Shown here piece after piece: positions 21,013 to 31,882 of a stretch of DNA of 64,000 nt. The notes beneath the pieces were generated by a model, which ran no database searches, was not told the origin of the DNA, and was given only the letters and a program-made list of their open reading frames with translations. Numbering within the stretch: position 1 is the stretch's first letter; each line of letters begins with the position of its first letter. Source of the stretch: Pseudo-nitzschia pungens (Eukaryota; Bacillariophyta; Bacillariophyceae; Bacillariales; Bacillariaceae); the NCBI GenBank assembly GCA_037355855.1, contig CM074762.1, positions 3,410,001 to 3,474,000 on the forward strand, in the 5' to 3' direction. The translations under genes were made by a program, and so were the position numbers.

Positions 21013-24000
21013 ATGGTTGATACCATCCACACCGGACCCCGGATCATCAACAGATTTGCGGACATCTGTGTGGAGGTATTGGACCACAAGGGAAGGGGGA
21101 GGATGCTCCGGGGCCTATTAGACTCTGGGTGCTCCAAATCCATCATACTACGGCAATTTGTCGACCGAAGTCAACTAACGAACCGAGACCAAAGATCTGT
21201 CACCTACAATACCTATGGGGGCAAGTTCAGAACCAGGTCTGCGGCTTCAGTGGGACTAAGGTTGATAGAATTTTCAAACTCCAAGACCATTAAATGGACC
21301 TTCCAAGTGGATGAATACCATCACCACGAGGAAGTACCCTATGACATGATCATAGGATCCGACCTAATGGCACAACTGGGACTGGATATAAAATACAGCT
21401 CCCGAACAATCGAATGGCAGGGCGACTCCATCCCCATGAAGGGAATGCGGGAGCTTACTGACCCGGACAAATGTGAGGCTGTATTCTTTGCCAACACACA
21501 AAGTCCAATCCTCCAACACGAGGAAGAAAGGCAAGCAAAGATCCTGGACGCCGACTACTCCAAAGTAGATATAGACTCCATGGTCAACGACCTGGAGATC
21601 ACAGACGCGTCTAAGGAGGCCCTGAAGAAAACATTGAAGAAGTTCCCCACACTCTTTGGCGGAGGTCTGGGACTGCTCAAGAATATTGAACCGGTATCTA
21701 TTGAACTCCAACCAGGGGTTAAACCGGTCAGGCAGAGGTACTATTCAGTACCCCATGCCTTTGAACAAGCACTCCGGAAGGAAATCAACAGGCTCTGTGA
21801 CATTGGAGTCCTGGAGAAACTCCCCCATGATGATGACTCACCATGGGCATCCCCGACGTTCTGTCAACCAAAGAAGACAGGGGACATTCGCGTCCTAACT
21901 GACTTTCGGAAGATGAACGCAGCCATCCAACGAAAACCATTCCCACTACCACGAATAGGGGAAACAATCCAAAGGCTACAAAAGTTCAAATCAGCTACGG
22001 CGCTGGACTTGTCCCAAGGATACTATACCATCCCCATCTGCAAGGAGAGCCAAAAGATTTGCTCTACCATTTTACCATGGGGAAAGTATGCCTACAAGAG
22101 ACTGGCAATGGGAATCGCATGCGCACCGGATATCTTCCAGTCCGTCATGATGAACCTACTCGGTGACCTGGACTATGTCCTGGTCTATATTGATGATATT
22201 CTCATCATCCAGAGGGAAGGGGAATCCGAACAGGATCACCTCAACAAAATCGATACAGTCCTACAGAGACTGGACGATGCTGGCTTCCGAGCCAACCTCA
22301 GAAAATCCTTTTTCATGCAAAAAGAAGTGGAATATCTGGGATTTCTGTTAACAACAGAGGGCATTCAGCCCCAGCCGAAGAAGCTGGAGGCGATGAAGCG
22401 CCTAGAAGCCCCCAAGAACACCAAGCAACTCAAGATGTTTCTTGGAATGGTAAATTTCTACCGGGACATGTGGAAGCGCCGCTCCCACATCCTAGCCCCT
22501 CTGAACAAACTAGCAGGGAAAAAGGGCAAAATGAACTGGTACTGGGGCCCAGCAGAGCAGAAAGCTTTCATGGAGGCGAAGAGAATGCTCGCAGATGAAG
22601 CAAAACTCGCATTCCCAGACTTTACGAAACCATTTCATCTCTACTCAGACGCCAGCGACAGGCAACTGGGAGCAACTGTATGCCAAGATGGCAAGCCCCT
22701 TGGTTTCTACACCCGGAAGCTGAACTCGGCGCAGCTCAACTACACGGTTGGAGAGAAAGAACTCCTGGGCATAGTAGAAGGGCTAAAAGCGTTTGAAGGA
22801 ATCCTACGAGGACAAGATGTGATTATTCACACAGACCACCTTAACCTGCTCTATCAGCAGATGCCCACCCAAAGGATGGTCCGATGGAGACTCCTCATGG
22901 AGGAGTTCCACCCCGTAGTCAAGCACGTTGCTGGCAAAGACAACGATGCAGCAGACGCACTGTCTCGCCTGGACATCACAGATGACCCAGCGGACACAGT
23001 GGAATGGCTACCACCAAATAAGCCCCTCACCTACGCGGATGAGGAAGAGCACCTCCGGCAACTCCTATTCCCGCTTGGAGAAGCGCCGGAAGAGTTCCAG
23101 GGCAATAGTGCATTCCCACTTGCCCCGGACATGATTCAGTTCTACCAGCAAAAGGACACAGGAATCGTGAATGCTCTGGAAAAAGACAATCGACTGACCA
23201 CCAAAATGGTGGAAGGTTACAACCTAGTCCACAAAGAAGGAAAGATTCTGATTCCCGACAAACTCAAGGACAGAGTCATGGAATGGTACCATAGCATGTT
23301 GGTCCATCCCGGAGAAAAGAGAATGGAACAGAGCATTCGCTCAGTGTTCACCTGGAAAGGCCTACGAAAGGACGTCCAGGACCTCTGTAAGCACTGCCAC
23401 ACGTGTCAGATGTTCAAAAAGAGTGGCCGGAAGAAGTATGGACTACTACCGGAGAAAGCAGTTGAGGTTACCAAATGGCAGAGGGTCAATGTTGACCTCT
23501 GGGGACCTGCAACTGTCCACAATAAAAATGGCAAAGACTACCACATCCATGTTCTCACCATGGTGGACCCAGTGACCGGATGGTTTGAATTGGCCCATCT
23601 GAAGGACTCGCCAAATGCAGCAGAAACTCAACGATTGTTGGACAGTACTTGGCTAGCACGATATCCGCGCCCAAAGGAAATTGGCTTTGACGGCGGGAGT
23701 GAGTTCAAAGCAGAGTTCCAGGAGCTCTGCGACAACATGGGGATGAAAAGAAAGCCCAGTGGCGCTTGGAACCCACAATCCAACTCAGTGCTGGAACGAA
23801 TCCACCAGGTCCTGAAGGACTGCCTATTGTCCTTTAACCTGGAACAAAGAGATCTCCACGAGAAGGACCCTTTTGAGGAATTCACCACCAAGGCAGCGTA
23901 CGCCATCAGAAGTGCCATTCACACCACCCTGGGATATTCCCCAGCGCAACTGGTGTTTGGAAGGGACATGTTTATGCCTGTGAATTTCCCAGTGGATTGG

Positions 24001-24276
24001 GAAGCAATCCAAGCAAGGAAACAAAAGAGTATCCGCAAGAGTAACATCAGGGAGAACCAGAAGAGGATTCCCCATGTCTACAAGGAAGGAGACTATGTCA
24101 CCCTGGAAAGGAAGGGCATTGTTCCGAAACTATCCTTCCCACGACAAGGACCTTACAAGGTGATCAAGGCCCATAACAATGGAACTGTAACTATTGAAAC
24201 TGCTCCCTTTGTAACCGATCGGGTTAACATTAGGAGAGTGCACCCCTATTATTGCAGGGATCCTATTAAATCGTAA
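21013..24276 (+). CDS. Retrotransposon Pol (PR-RT-RH-IN)
   Basis: 1087 residues. The protease motif LLDSGCS lies near residue 37. Reverse transcriptase has LTDFRKMN and VYIDDIL (Asp394-Asp395). RNase H follows, with LYSDASDRQLGA and HTDHLNLLY. Integrase has an H-H-C-C zinc finger (H...HPGEKR...CKHCHTC) and a DDE triad at about Asp828, Asp893 and Glu928 (35-residue last spacing). Its end carries GPYKVIKAHNNGTVTIE, a GPY/F-type module; no chromodomain is seen. All catalytic residues are present and no stop or shift interrupts the frame. It starts directly after the gag stop in the same frame, so it may be made by TGA readthrough or by re-initiation at the adjacent ATG. Confidence 0.95.
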   Translation: MVDTIHTGPRIINRFADICVEVLDHKGRGRMLRGLLDSGCSKSIILRQFVDRSQLTNRDQRSVTYNTYGGKFRTRSAASVGLRLIEFSNSKTIKWTFQVDEYHHHEEVPYDMIIGSDLMAQLGLDIKYSSRTIEWQGDSIPMKGMRELTDPDKCEAVFFANTQSPILQHEEERQAKILDADYSKVDIDSMVNDLEITDASKEALKKTLKKFPTLFGGGLGLLKNIEPVSIELQPGVKPVRQRYYSVPHAFEQALRKEINRLCDIGVLEKLPHDDDSPWASPTFCQPKKTGDIRVLTDFRKMNAAIQRKPFPLPRIGETIQRLQKFKSATALDLSQGYYTIPICKESQKICSTILPWGKYAYKRLAMGIACAPDIFQSVMMNLLGDLDYVLVYIDDILIIQREGESEQDHLNKIDTVLQRLDDAGFRANLRKSFFMQKEVEYLGFLLTTEGIQPQPKKLEAMKRLEAPKNTKQLKMFLGMVNFYRDMWKRRSHILAPLNKLAGKKGKMNWYWGPAEQKAFMEAKRMLADEAKLAFPDFTKPFHLYSDASDRQLGATVCQDGKPLGFYTRKLNSAQLNYTVGEKELLGIVEGLKAFEGILRGQDVIIHTDHLNLLYQQMPTQRMVRWRLLMEEFHPVVKHVAGKDNDAADALSRLDITDDPADTVEWLPPNKPLTYADEEEHLRQLLFPLGEAPEEFQGNSAFPLAPDMIQFYQQKDTGIVNALEKDNRLTTKMVEGYNLVHKEGKILIPDKLKDRVMEWYHSMLVHPGEKRMEQSIRSVFTWKGLRKDVQDLCKHCHTCQMFKKSGRKKYGLLPEKAVEVTKWQRVNVDLWGPATVHNKNGKDYHIHVLTMVDPVTGWFELAHLKDSPNAAETQRLLDSTWLARYPRPKEIGFDGGSEFKAEFQELCDNMGMKRKPSGAWNPQSNSVLERIHQVLKDCLLSFNLEQRDLHEKDPFEEFTTKAAYAIRSAIHTTLGYSPAQLVFGRDMFMPVNFPVDWEAIQARKQKSIRKSNIRENQKRIPHVYKEGDYVTLERKGIVPKLSFPRQGPYKVIKAHNNGTVTIETAPFVTDRVNIRRVHPYYCRDPIKS

Positions 24277-24294
24277 CAGTACCATGGAGGAGTA

Positions 24295-24484
24295 TGCCGT
24301 GCACCAAAATACAGTTACGAATACACACGGGACTGGATTAAGGATAAGGATAAAAACAATCGGCGAGCCGACAGAATCGCTGATTCGGAAGGCTCTTAGA
24401 GCTGTAGCAAATAGACTAACCAATAGAGCTCACAAATTTGCATATCACTACTATTCTAATCACTAGTAGACCCGGGGTATGGCA
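24295..24484 (+). repeat. 3' LTR, 190 bp
   Basis: Identical to the 5' LTR at 18638-18827, beginning TGCC and ending GGCA. It starts 18 bp after the pol stop codon. Confidence 0.93.
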
Positions 24485-24489
24485 AGCCA
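24485..24489. repeat. Target site duplication AGCCA (right)
   Basis: AGCCA directly after the 3' LTR, matching 18633-18637. Confidence 0.9.
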
Positions 24490-24885
24490 GCAAACAGAAA
24501 ATGGGTGTTGCTAATTGTGGCTTCTGGTCCAGGCCGTCTCGACAAAGAGCTCCTGCAGGAACTGAGCCAAAAGGGTGTACTACTACTACCAGGTGTGCCA
24601 AACACAACTCACGTGACACAAGTTATTGACTGGAGCTACTGGTACAGTCCCTTCAAGACAGCCTTCCACAAGAACAGGAAGAAATTACACAAATTCTGCT
24701 TGTTAGAGTGGAAATCATTGAGGGCAAGCAATTATCCAGCAATGGTAGTTGCCAGGACGCAATTGGAGTCAGCATTCAACACAGCATTTGCACTGAATAC
24801 AGCAAAGGCTATCACAAACAAGAGGATGGAGATTGCCAGGGAACATCTATCCCCGGAAGAAATCAAAATGCTGGAGGAGGTGTGA
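24490..24885 (+). pseudogene. DDE-transposase-like gene, 3' fragment
   Basis: About 131 codons, read in frame with the fragment before the retrotransposon. KWVLLIVASGPGRLD and LLLPGVPNTTHVTQVIDWSYWYSPFK match the pattern 'GPGRL...PGVPNTTxVTQ...D..YgPFK' of algal DDE-superfamily transposase-like proteins, holding part of the catalytic region. It ends with a helical tail (MEIAREHLSPEEIKMLEEV) and TGA. Before the insertion this was likely one open gene, from a transposon or a domesticated copy. Confidence 0.65.
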
Positions 24886-26583
24886 GCGCAGTGGCCTTGT
24901 GAGGAGTAGCGCAAGCGCTTGTAGGTAATGTTTTTAGTGGTTTAAAGTGATTTATTTGTTACAGAGAGACATGCCTTTATTATTGTTTCTCGTTGCAAAT
25001 AAGATTACCGTAAGTTACATGTCATCAGGGCAAAAAAAGTGAGCTCGGAGATTTCGAACCTCTATCGATCGAAATTGTGGTAAGTTTTACCGGTAGACAC
25101 CACTGTTAGAGTCGTCTGCTGACGCAATGTAGAAAATATACTGAGTTCTACGGTGTCTCAATGACTGTAGCCACTAACCTTACTGTATTTTTCGTTGTTG
25201 AGAAAAACGCCAAGTTTGGAGAGGACTTCGATAGTGCTGCACCTAACCTTACTCGTAAGATACCAGGTAAGGTTACCCTATCGTTTGTATTATTCCAGAG
25301 CGTATCATCATTCCGTTGTCCCCGTAAAAAAGAGTACGAAGTACTTGAGGTTGCGTGGACTGGGGGACAGCTGATAGGGATTGTGCATTGGCATCAACTA
25401 TTTTTAAAATCTTGTCGCATTTCCTCTCTCAGAAAATTACTACGGTACATTGTACCGTAGGCCTTACCGGTATTACTGCATAGATACACTAAAAAAATAC
25501 TTCGTGTTAGTAATACTCTGCGATATTTTACCATGTACGAGTACAAGTACCGGTAAGACTTACTGGGATGTGAAAAGCGCTCTCCATTGCGGTGGTTAAT
25601 CGTACAGTAAAGGTACGTACGGTTTACCGGTAGGTATCCCTTGACTTTCGAGTAACTGAGGCATACGTTTGTTTTTACCAGAATTTTTTTGGGCATCATC
25701 TGTTTTCATGTCAGAAACCTTCCCGCTCGACACACAATAAACCTTACTCAATCAAATCAATTCGGTTTTCGAAGTAAATTTACAGTAGTTACGTGGAATG
25801 TCATTGTTGGAACAACTACGATCGCTTCTAAAACTCAAACCTTCGCCAATGATGATTTTTTGATGACGGACGATTGTACATGATTGCCTCCGACCGTACA
25901 CAAGGAAGAAGACCAATATCCGGGTCTTTTGATTCGAATCCTTTTCCAAATTAGAGTTCAACAACAAAACAGTTTCCTCGCATGCGAACCTTGCTTGTGT
26001 GGAAGGCGATTTTCGTGAAGCACCTTTTCGCTTTTTCTCTGCTATGATTTGTGTGATTTCGATTGGGCAATGACGATGAATGGTTTGTTATTGGAAAATG
26101 ACGACGGGCGGAATTTTAGTGACAATTTTTAAAAGCCTCTCCAATCAGATCGTGAAAGTGGATGAGTAGCAGTATTAATGTTCTTCTTCCGCGTGCTTGG
26201 AGCATGCCCCTTTCGACTGAAAGCAGGTAGAGAACCCATGAGCCCCCAAGGGACTCACTTACTGCACATCTAGCATATAAAGAGACGTCACCACCTAATA
26301 TATAACGTTTTCAGCCAATAGAATCACCGGATCACACCCAACTTTGACAGTTTGATGGGTCGATACGCGAATAGTGCACGAATACCCTTGAATACAATCC
26401 AGCATTTTTTTAGACACTTCGGTAAACTTTAATAATTGTACCTTGTACGCAAAACAAATTCTCACCATTCCATCACACCTTTCTTTCTCGAAGTTCCGTG
26501 ACGACTTATGACATGCACATACATCACAACTCATAGTACATCAAACAAGACACAATACGACATATCGAGGAAAATTTTTGACA
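24886..26583. other. Intergenic region rich in TACGAAGTA / GGTAAGGTTA words
   Basis: No convincing gene. GGTAAGGTTACC, ACCGGTA and TTACTGTA words are dense from 25000 to 25650. A partial copy of the small palindromic element lies at 25364-25382. A TATAAA at about 26274 and an ACGTCA just downstream lie about 300 bp before the homeobox gene and may belong to its promoter. Confidence 0.4.
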
Positions 26584-27444
26584 ATGACGACAGCAACAGC
26601 AACAGCAACACCATCACCATCCAAGAAGAGAAAGTCACAGGGCCGCGGTAGATCGAACAGTCTCCCGACTAATGTTGTCGACTATCTGAAGAACTGGTTG
26701 ATGAGCCCTGAGCACATTAATCATCCATACCCTTCCGAAGCGGAGAAGGCCCGCATGGTGGCAGACACAGGAATCGATATAAAGCGTCTGAACAACTGGT
26801 TTGTCAACAACCGAATTCGATTCTGGAAGCCAAGGTACGAGGCCATGCAAAAGCAACTAAAACAAGGAAAACAAATCACGAAGACTTTCAAGTCCAAGGA
26901 GAATCCCAAGCCTTCCGAAACGAGTTGCGTATCACCACCAACACAACGTGCTACAACAGCATTGCCACCATTATCTGTTACTAGTTTCAAAGAAAAAACA
27001 AGATCAGAAGACGTCACAAGGTGCGACCACCTTGTTGTTCAGGCCCTCAAGCTGTTCGAGCCAAGACTCGGACTTACGAACTCGTTGAGTACAGCCATCA
27101 ATGACATATCTGCTACTGTAAGTGACGATGATAGTTGCAGCAGTAGCAGCCATTTGTCGTCGACGATCGCGAACCGATCAAGCTCAAATCTCTACATGAA
27201 AAAGACCTCCATGTTTCGCAGATGTAGGAAACGTCAACGAACCGAATTCGAGGACGATCGTTTCGACAATATTCCTGTTGCCGAGGGGTCTTCTAGATCC
27301 AAGTTCACATGCAATGACGTCGATCAATGGAAAATTGCATGCTCAAATTCGTTCTCTTCTTCACCGGATCTCGATGACACTAACTTACCTTCATTAGACG
27401 ATGCAGTCTATCTTTTTGGGTTTTCTGCAATCTCGTCGAACTAA
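26584..27444 (+). CDS. TALE-class homeodomain transcription factor
   Basis: 286 residues, first ATG at 26584. After a Ser/Thr/Pro and KKRK stretch, residues about 22-83 form a homeodomain: LPTNVVDYLKNWL, the three-residue loop extension with HINHPYPSEAEK, and recognition helix IKRLNNWFVNNRIRFWKP (WF-x-N-x-R). The loop extension and PYP motif place it in the TALE class. TALE proteins control sexual and life-cycle programmes in green algae; a role here is not shown. The remainder is Ser-rich and apparently disordered, with no KNOX or BELL domain visible. One exon. Confidence 0.9.
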   Translation: MTTATATATPSPSKKRKSQGRGRSNSLPTNVVDYLKNWLMSPEHINHPYPSEAEKARMVADTGIDIKRLNNWFVNNRIRFWKPRYEAMQKQLKQGKQITKTFKSKENPKPSETSCVSPPTQRATTALPPLSVTSFKEKTRSEDVTRCDHLVVQALKLFEPRLGLTNSLSTAINDISATVSDDDSCSSSSHLSSTIANRSSSNLYMKKTSMFRRCRKRQRTEFEDDRFDNIPVAEGSSRSKFTCNDVDQWKIACSNSFSSSPDLDDTNLPSLDDAVYLFGFSAISSN

Positions 27445-27970
27445 GACGGTTTCTTTCATTCTGATTGTCGAGGTGGGCAGAGACCGTAGAACTACAAATA
27501 CCGATCGCAAAACAAGTCATGAATTCAGCGTCCAACTACTCTTGAGTCTGCAGCACTACAAGATCACTCTTTTCCAGTCGAAATCGATTTGTGTAACAAC
27601 CGCTCTGTGGAGACAAATCTTAGAACAGTGCTCGATCATACACCACCCAGACGGTGAAAGCTATTATGCATAACAATTTTTGGAAACTGCTCATTATGTG
27701 CTAGTACACTTCAGGTTGCGGGAACGCTATCGCGGAACGACGTTTTTCGGGGGTCCAACCACATTTCATTGCTACTATTTATGAAAATAATGTAATATTA
27801 ATATGATATTTATATTTGAAAAAATGTTGAATCCTTCCCTCTCTCCCTGTTAAGTTCGTTGTTTCTGTCATGATTTAACTTTTGACGAGAGTGTACTGTA
27901 GACGTTGGTCAGAGCGAACTGAAAATATATATCCCATGATATTTATTGAGTACAAGTGCACGAATGCAAA
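27445..27970. other. Intergenic region between convergent genes
   Basis: 3' flanks of the homeobox gene (plus) and the helicase (minus). No gene is seen. Confidence 0.4.
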
Positions 27971-30238
27971 CTAATGCCAATAGTGCGGAGCTAATTCTCT
28001 CAGCCATCGAGGATCAATTCCTGAAACGGCCCGAAGTTCTATGCCCCCCCTAGAACCGTCGTGGGTATCACTAAAGATAATGTATTCAGAATGTGCTCCG
28101 TGTGTGTGAAAGACGCTAGAAGAGCTCGGCGTAACAAGGATATGATTGGTCCCACGGATTGTATAATACTTTCCATCATTGTGCAGCTTGGCAACGTTGA
28201 AAAAGAAGCCGGCAGTCAAACATTTCAATATCGTCACCCTCCGCTCTTCACTCGTTGCCGTTCCAAGAGAGCGAATGCGCCCAAATTTCTTGAGATGGCG
28301 GAGTAATTGATCGCGAACTTCGGTGACCCGTTTCAGCGCAACGTAGTCCAAGAACTTTTCGCTACATTCTTCACGGTCCATTCGTCGATCATCCGCCTCG
28401 GATATAACATTCACATACGTGACATGATCCCCACTTGAATCAGCATATTCCGAGATTGCATTGTCATAATCTAATTGTCTCTGTTGCCTTCCGGCCGAAC
28501 TTCCTCGTATTGGAAGGAATAATGATCGAACTTGAAGGGCACTAGCCATCCCCGCCACTTCCCTCGAGCACTCTTCCCGCAAAGATTCAAGCAACATCCT
28601 GGATACCCTTGGTTCTGTAGGAAAGGATGACATGTCCATCCCCAAAACTGTCAAATTTGTGTCGTCGTCGATAGCACCCAATGCATAAAGTGACTCTAGT
28701 CCATGCGAGAGAGCGTCAATGCCTGGAAGATCCATAACGTTAAAACCAAGAATATTATCCACACCCAACGCCTTCAACGTCAAAATGAAGCTGGATAGGT
28801 TTGTTCTCAGGATTTCAGGCGGCGTCGATTTGTCCATGTGATTCGAAAAGAAATTTTCCGTGTACAACCGATAGCACTGACCCGCTTGAATTCGTCCTGC
28901 TCGTCCGGCACGTTGCTTGGCACTTGCCTGGCTGCTAGGGACTACGATTAGACGGTCGAAATCGGTCTTCGGATCAAAGTATGGAAGCTTCACGAGTCCA
29001 CTGTCGATCACATGCGTAATTCCCGGGACCGTCACGCTTGTCTCTGCAATATTAGTAGAGAATATAATTCTTCGTTTTCTACCAGAACCAACGCCGCCAC
29101 TCTTGCGTCCGTTGGCCTGGAACACACGAGCTTGCATGCTATAGGGAAGATTTGAATACAATGGTAGGAAAATTAGATCGCGGGCAAGTTCTGGCTCCTG
29201 ACTGTCAACAACTTCCTCCGCCATTCGAATCGCCTCATCGACATCTTCTCCCGTTGGTAGAAAACACAGAATATCTCCATCCCCACCTGCTTTTGTGCCA
29301 GCTGCATGTTTTGACGATCGTTTACATATGCTCAAGGCTGTTTCAACCGATGTGCGAAGATAATTGCTGCTTGGCTTATCCAGATAGAGAATATCCACCG
29401 AATGCTGGCGCCCATCCACCGATATTATTGTTCCCCTGTTCAAAGTTGCTGATGTTGGTGGAGCTGCTTCGGAAGGCTCACCGCTCTCTGCATTATCCCA
29501 GCGACGACGGCGTTTCGATGACACCTTCTCCGTCTGTTCCTCTCTCGGGACGAAAAAATTCAAGAAATCCTCAGCATCGATGGTCGCGCTGCAAACTATG
29601 ATCCTCAAATCTGGACGCTTTCGTCGTATCTTTTTCAACAGGCCTAAGAGTGCATCCGAATTGAGATTTCTTTCGTGAGCCTCGTCTACCATGACTATGC
29701 TATATCGTGATAGTAAGGGATCACGGAGTGTTGCTTCCCGCAACAAAATCCCATCCGTGACATAAATAATTTTCGTAGCTTCCGATGTTCTGTCGTCGAA
29801 ACGAACTGTGTACCCAACGGTGTGCCCAAGATCCCCCCTTCCCACCTCTTTCGAAACTCGTGCTGCTAAAGTTTGAGCTGCGATCCGTCTGGGTTGTGTG
29901 CAAACTATCTGAAAACCATTGTCGCACCAGCCATTCGACATCAGGTAATGAGGTATTTGTGTGCTCTTGCCACATGCCGTTTCTCCAACAATAACAACGA
30001 TACCAAACTTCTCGACGCTGTATAGAATCTGCCGTTTGTGTTTGTGTATGGGGAGCAGCATGCGCTGCTGGGCCAGAGGGGCAGACGAGAAGTTAAAGAC
30101 CGGCTGAGCGGCATTCGTTTTGTCGTTGTCATGGCTCGACGGCTTCCAAAAGCCGTCGTTTGTGTTCGTGTTCATCATTGTCTTGGCGGCTGATTCCAAT
30201 CGATATTTTTTTCCTATAAGTACGGTAGCATACCTCAT
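27971..30238 (-). CDS. DEAH-box RNA helicase, DHX35-like
   Basis: Intronless, 755 residues from the ATG at 30238; MMNTNTNDG at 30178 is an equally plausible start, since the family begins just before FWKP. The helicase motifs are all present: GETACGKST (I), TQPRRIAA (Ia), DEAH (II), CSAT (III), FSTNIAETSVTVPG (V) and QRAGRAGR (VI). After them come the winged-helix and ratchet region (LSSFILTLKALG, LGMDMSSFPTEPRVSRMLLES) and an OB-fold end (VTPSSSSVFH). The FWKP start, VGYTVRFDDRTSEATKI and overall order fit DHX35, a spliceosome-associated helicase, better than Prp2, Prp16, Prp22 or Prp43. A Ser/Arg/Gly-rich insert occurs after motif III. Confidence 0.88.
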   Translation of the reverse strand: MRYATVLIGKKYRLESAAKTMMNTNTNDGFWKPSSHDNDKTNAAQPVFNFSSAPLAQQRMLLPIHKHKRQILYSVEKFGIVVIVGETACGKSTQIPHYLMSNGWCDNGFQIVCTQPRRIAAQTLAARVSKEVGRGDLGHTVGYTVRFDDRTSEATKIIYVTDGILLREATLRDPLLSRYSIVMVDEAHERNLNSDALLGLLKKIRRKRPDLRIIVCSATIDAEDFLNFFVPREEQTEKVSSKRRRRWDNAESGEPSEAAPPTSATLNRGTIISVDGRQHSVDILYLDKPSSNYLRTSVETALSICKRSSKHAAGTKAGGDGDILCFLPTGEDVDEAIRMAEEVVDSQEPELARDLIFLPLYSNLPYSMQARVFQANGRKSGGVGSGRKRRIIFSTNIAETSVTVPGITHVIDSGLVKLPYFDPKTDFDRLIVVPSSQASAKQRAGRAGRIQAGQCYRLYTENFFSNHMDKSTPPEILRTNLSSFILTLKALGVDNILGFNVMDLPGIDALSHGLESLYALGAIDDDTNLTVLGMDMSSFPTEPRVSRMLLESLREECSREVAGMASALQVRSLFLPIRGSSAGRQQRQLDYDNAISEYADSSGDHVTYVNVISEADDRRMDREECSEKFLDYVALKRVTEVRDQLLRHLKKFGRIRSLGTATSEERRVTILKCLTAGFFFNVAKLHNDGKYYTIRGTNHILVTPSSSSVFHTHGAHSEYIIFSDTHDGSRGGIELRAVSGIDPRWLRELAPHYWH

Positions 30239-31544
30239 GCCTTTGGTTCGCAATTGAAACTCATCCTACATTGGAATCAGGTCCATCGTCGCTCTTTTGG
30301 CGTGTCGATCAACAAGGCGACGCCTGATGTGCGAAGAACAAGACGAGGCATACTCCTGATCATAAAAGTAGTAATTACCTGTACCGGTAAGGTTATTTTG
30401 TACTCGTATCGCAGAAAAATGGATTCGTTCCCTGTCTTCCGGAGTCCGGATGATCTTCGACTGTCGTCGACCGAATAACCTTACTGTAGACGTAATGCCG
30501 GTAGTTGTACAGCACTGTACGGACGTACCTCGTATCGAGTTCATTTCTTCACCGTACGATATTTTTCCTACGAAGAAATCACACTACTTAATTTAAGGTT
30601 TACTGCTTCAGCTTTATTTTACTCTGAGCTGCTGCTGTGTGATGCTTGTTCCACTTAACCTTGCGTTACCTTACCGTACGCACCAAGGGATCTTGGGGTG
30701 CGATATCACGAGGAACAAAATATGAATAGAGTCAGGTTGTGCTTCCTTTATGACCTGGTTCAGCTTATGCTTTCTCAAGTCATCGACACAACACACAACC
30801 ATTTGTATCTCCAACAAGAAGCAAAAAACAACCTCCATAACTTTGTTGTTTGGTTCGTCTGACCGGCAGGACGACGAGATCTTTTCAATTTTGTGGACAT
30901 TCAACCACTACTCAATTACTCAGCTATAAAGTACTTTTTTGGCTTGAGATAAAGAACAAGACAAAAATGCATCATAGCACTATGTGACAAGTCATCAGGA
31001 AGATGTGGAGTTCATATAGTAGTACAATTTGATTGTCACACACACATAGCATGCATGTTGGAAGATAGTGATTTTGAAATTTTCCAATAGCATTACTTAA
31101 TGATGGGGATTGTGCTGAATTTTGAATCCTTCTTACTTCAATTGAGGATGGACCTCCATCCATTCTAAGTTTTTCTTGTACTCCAACTCTCTACTAGTAC
31201 CTGTAATCCTCCTACTAGTATAATGATACTAGTACTACTAGTACTACTAGTAGGTTCATTTGACACTGTTCATTGTAATGCATTCTGCTTCTCTAAAAGT
31301 TATTTTCTAGGAATTATCTGATTATACTCGTAGGAGATAGATAAGGAAGCGAAAAATAGTGGTCTCTTTCTCATCTGGTCTTCACAGGAGCCATGTTTTC
31401 ATGAAACTCCGCATCCTCTTCCTGGTTGCTCTGTTGCACGTAAAATACTTCGTGTCATGTAAGTTACGGTAAAACATTGAAAGTGAAAAACGGCCACGTT
31501 GCACTTTTTTGCGCGCCAATGCAAAACGATCCATGATCGCATCT
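30239..31544. other. Intergenic region with a CpG-free AT-rich part
   Basis: 30239-30680 has TACCGGTAAGG-type words. From about 30875 to 31328 there is no CpG, and ACTAGTA words are repeated (31190-31255, CTAGTACTACTAGTACTA-type). No gene was recognised. The minus frame at 30671-30904 has no identifiable content. Confidence 0.4.
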
Positions 31545-31882
31545 GGAGCGGTCGGAAATAGAAAAACGTGCGCACCGCGCGACAGGTTTTAAGTTTTTTC
31601 ATCAAAATGATACGTATGAACTTACCGTACATACTACATATATCAACGTGTGATTTACGTAATACGTAGAACGAGATAAGTAACCTCCACGATTCAAATT
31701 TAAAAAGGGGAAACCGGGAAACTAAAAATACTTAGTTGTTTTTGGTTCACGTAATTAATTAATTACGTACGTAATTAATTAATTACGTACGTAATTAATA
31801 TTACGTACGATTGGATTTAATTATGTACGATTGGATTTAATTACGTACGATTGAAGATTAATTACGTAATTATGTGGCTTTA
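31545..31882 (+). repeat. Left terminal inverted repeat
   Basis: Pairs with 33455-33794. Includes AT-rich TTACGTACGTAATTAATT tracts that are themselves palindromic. Confidence 0.85.

Larger units (their letters stand above)
18638..24484 (+). mobile_element. Complete Ty3/Gypsy LTR retrotransposon, 5.85 kb
   Basis: Order: 5' LTR, 748-bp leader, gag, pol (protease, reverse transcriptase, RNase H, integrase), 3' LTR. Integrase follows RNase H, which defines the Ty3/Gypsy (Metaviridae) order. The LTRs are identical, the 5-bp target duplication is perfect and both genes are open, so the insertion is recent and may still be active. It sits inside a DDE-transposase relic. Leader repeats with CCGGAGAACCAC lie near 19305-19375. 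No obvious tRNA primer-binding site (starting TGG) follows the 5' LTR, and only a short purine run (GGAGGAG) precedes the 3' LTR. Confidence 0.95.
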
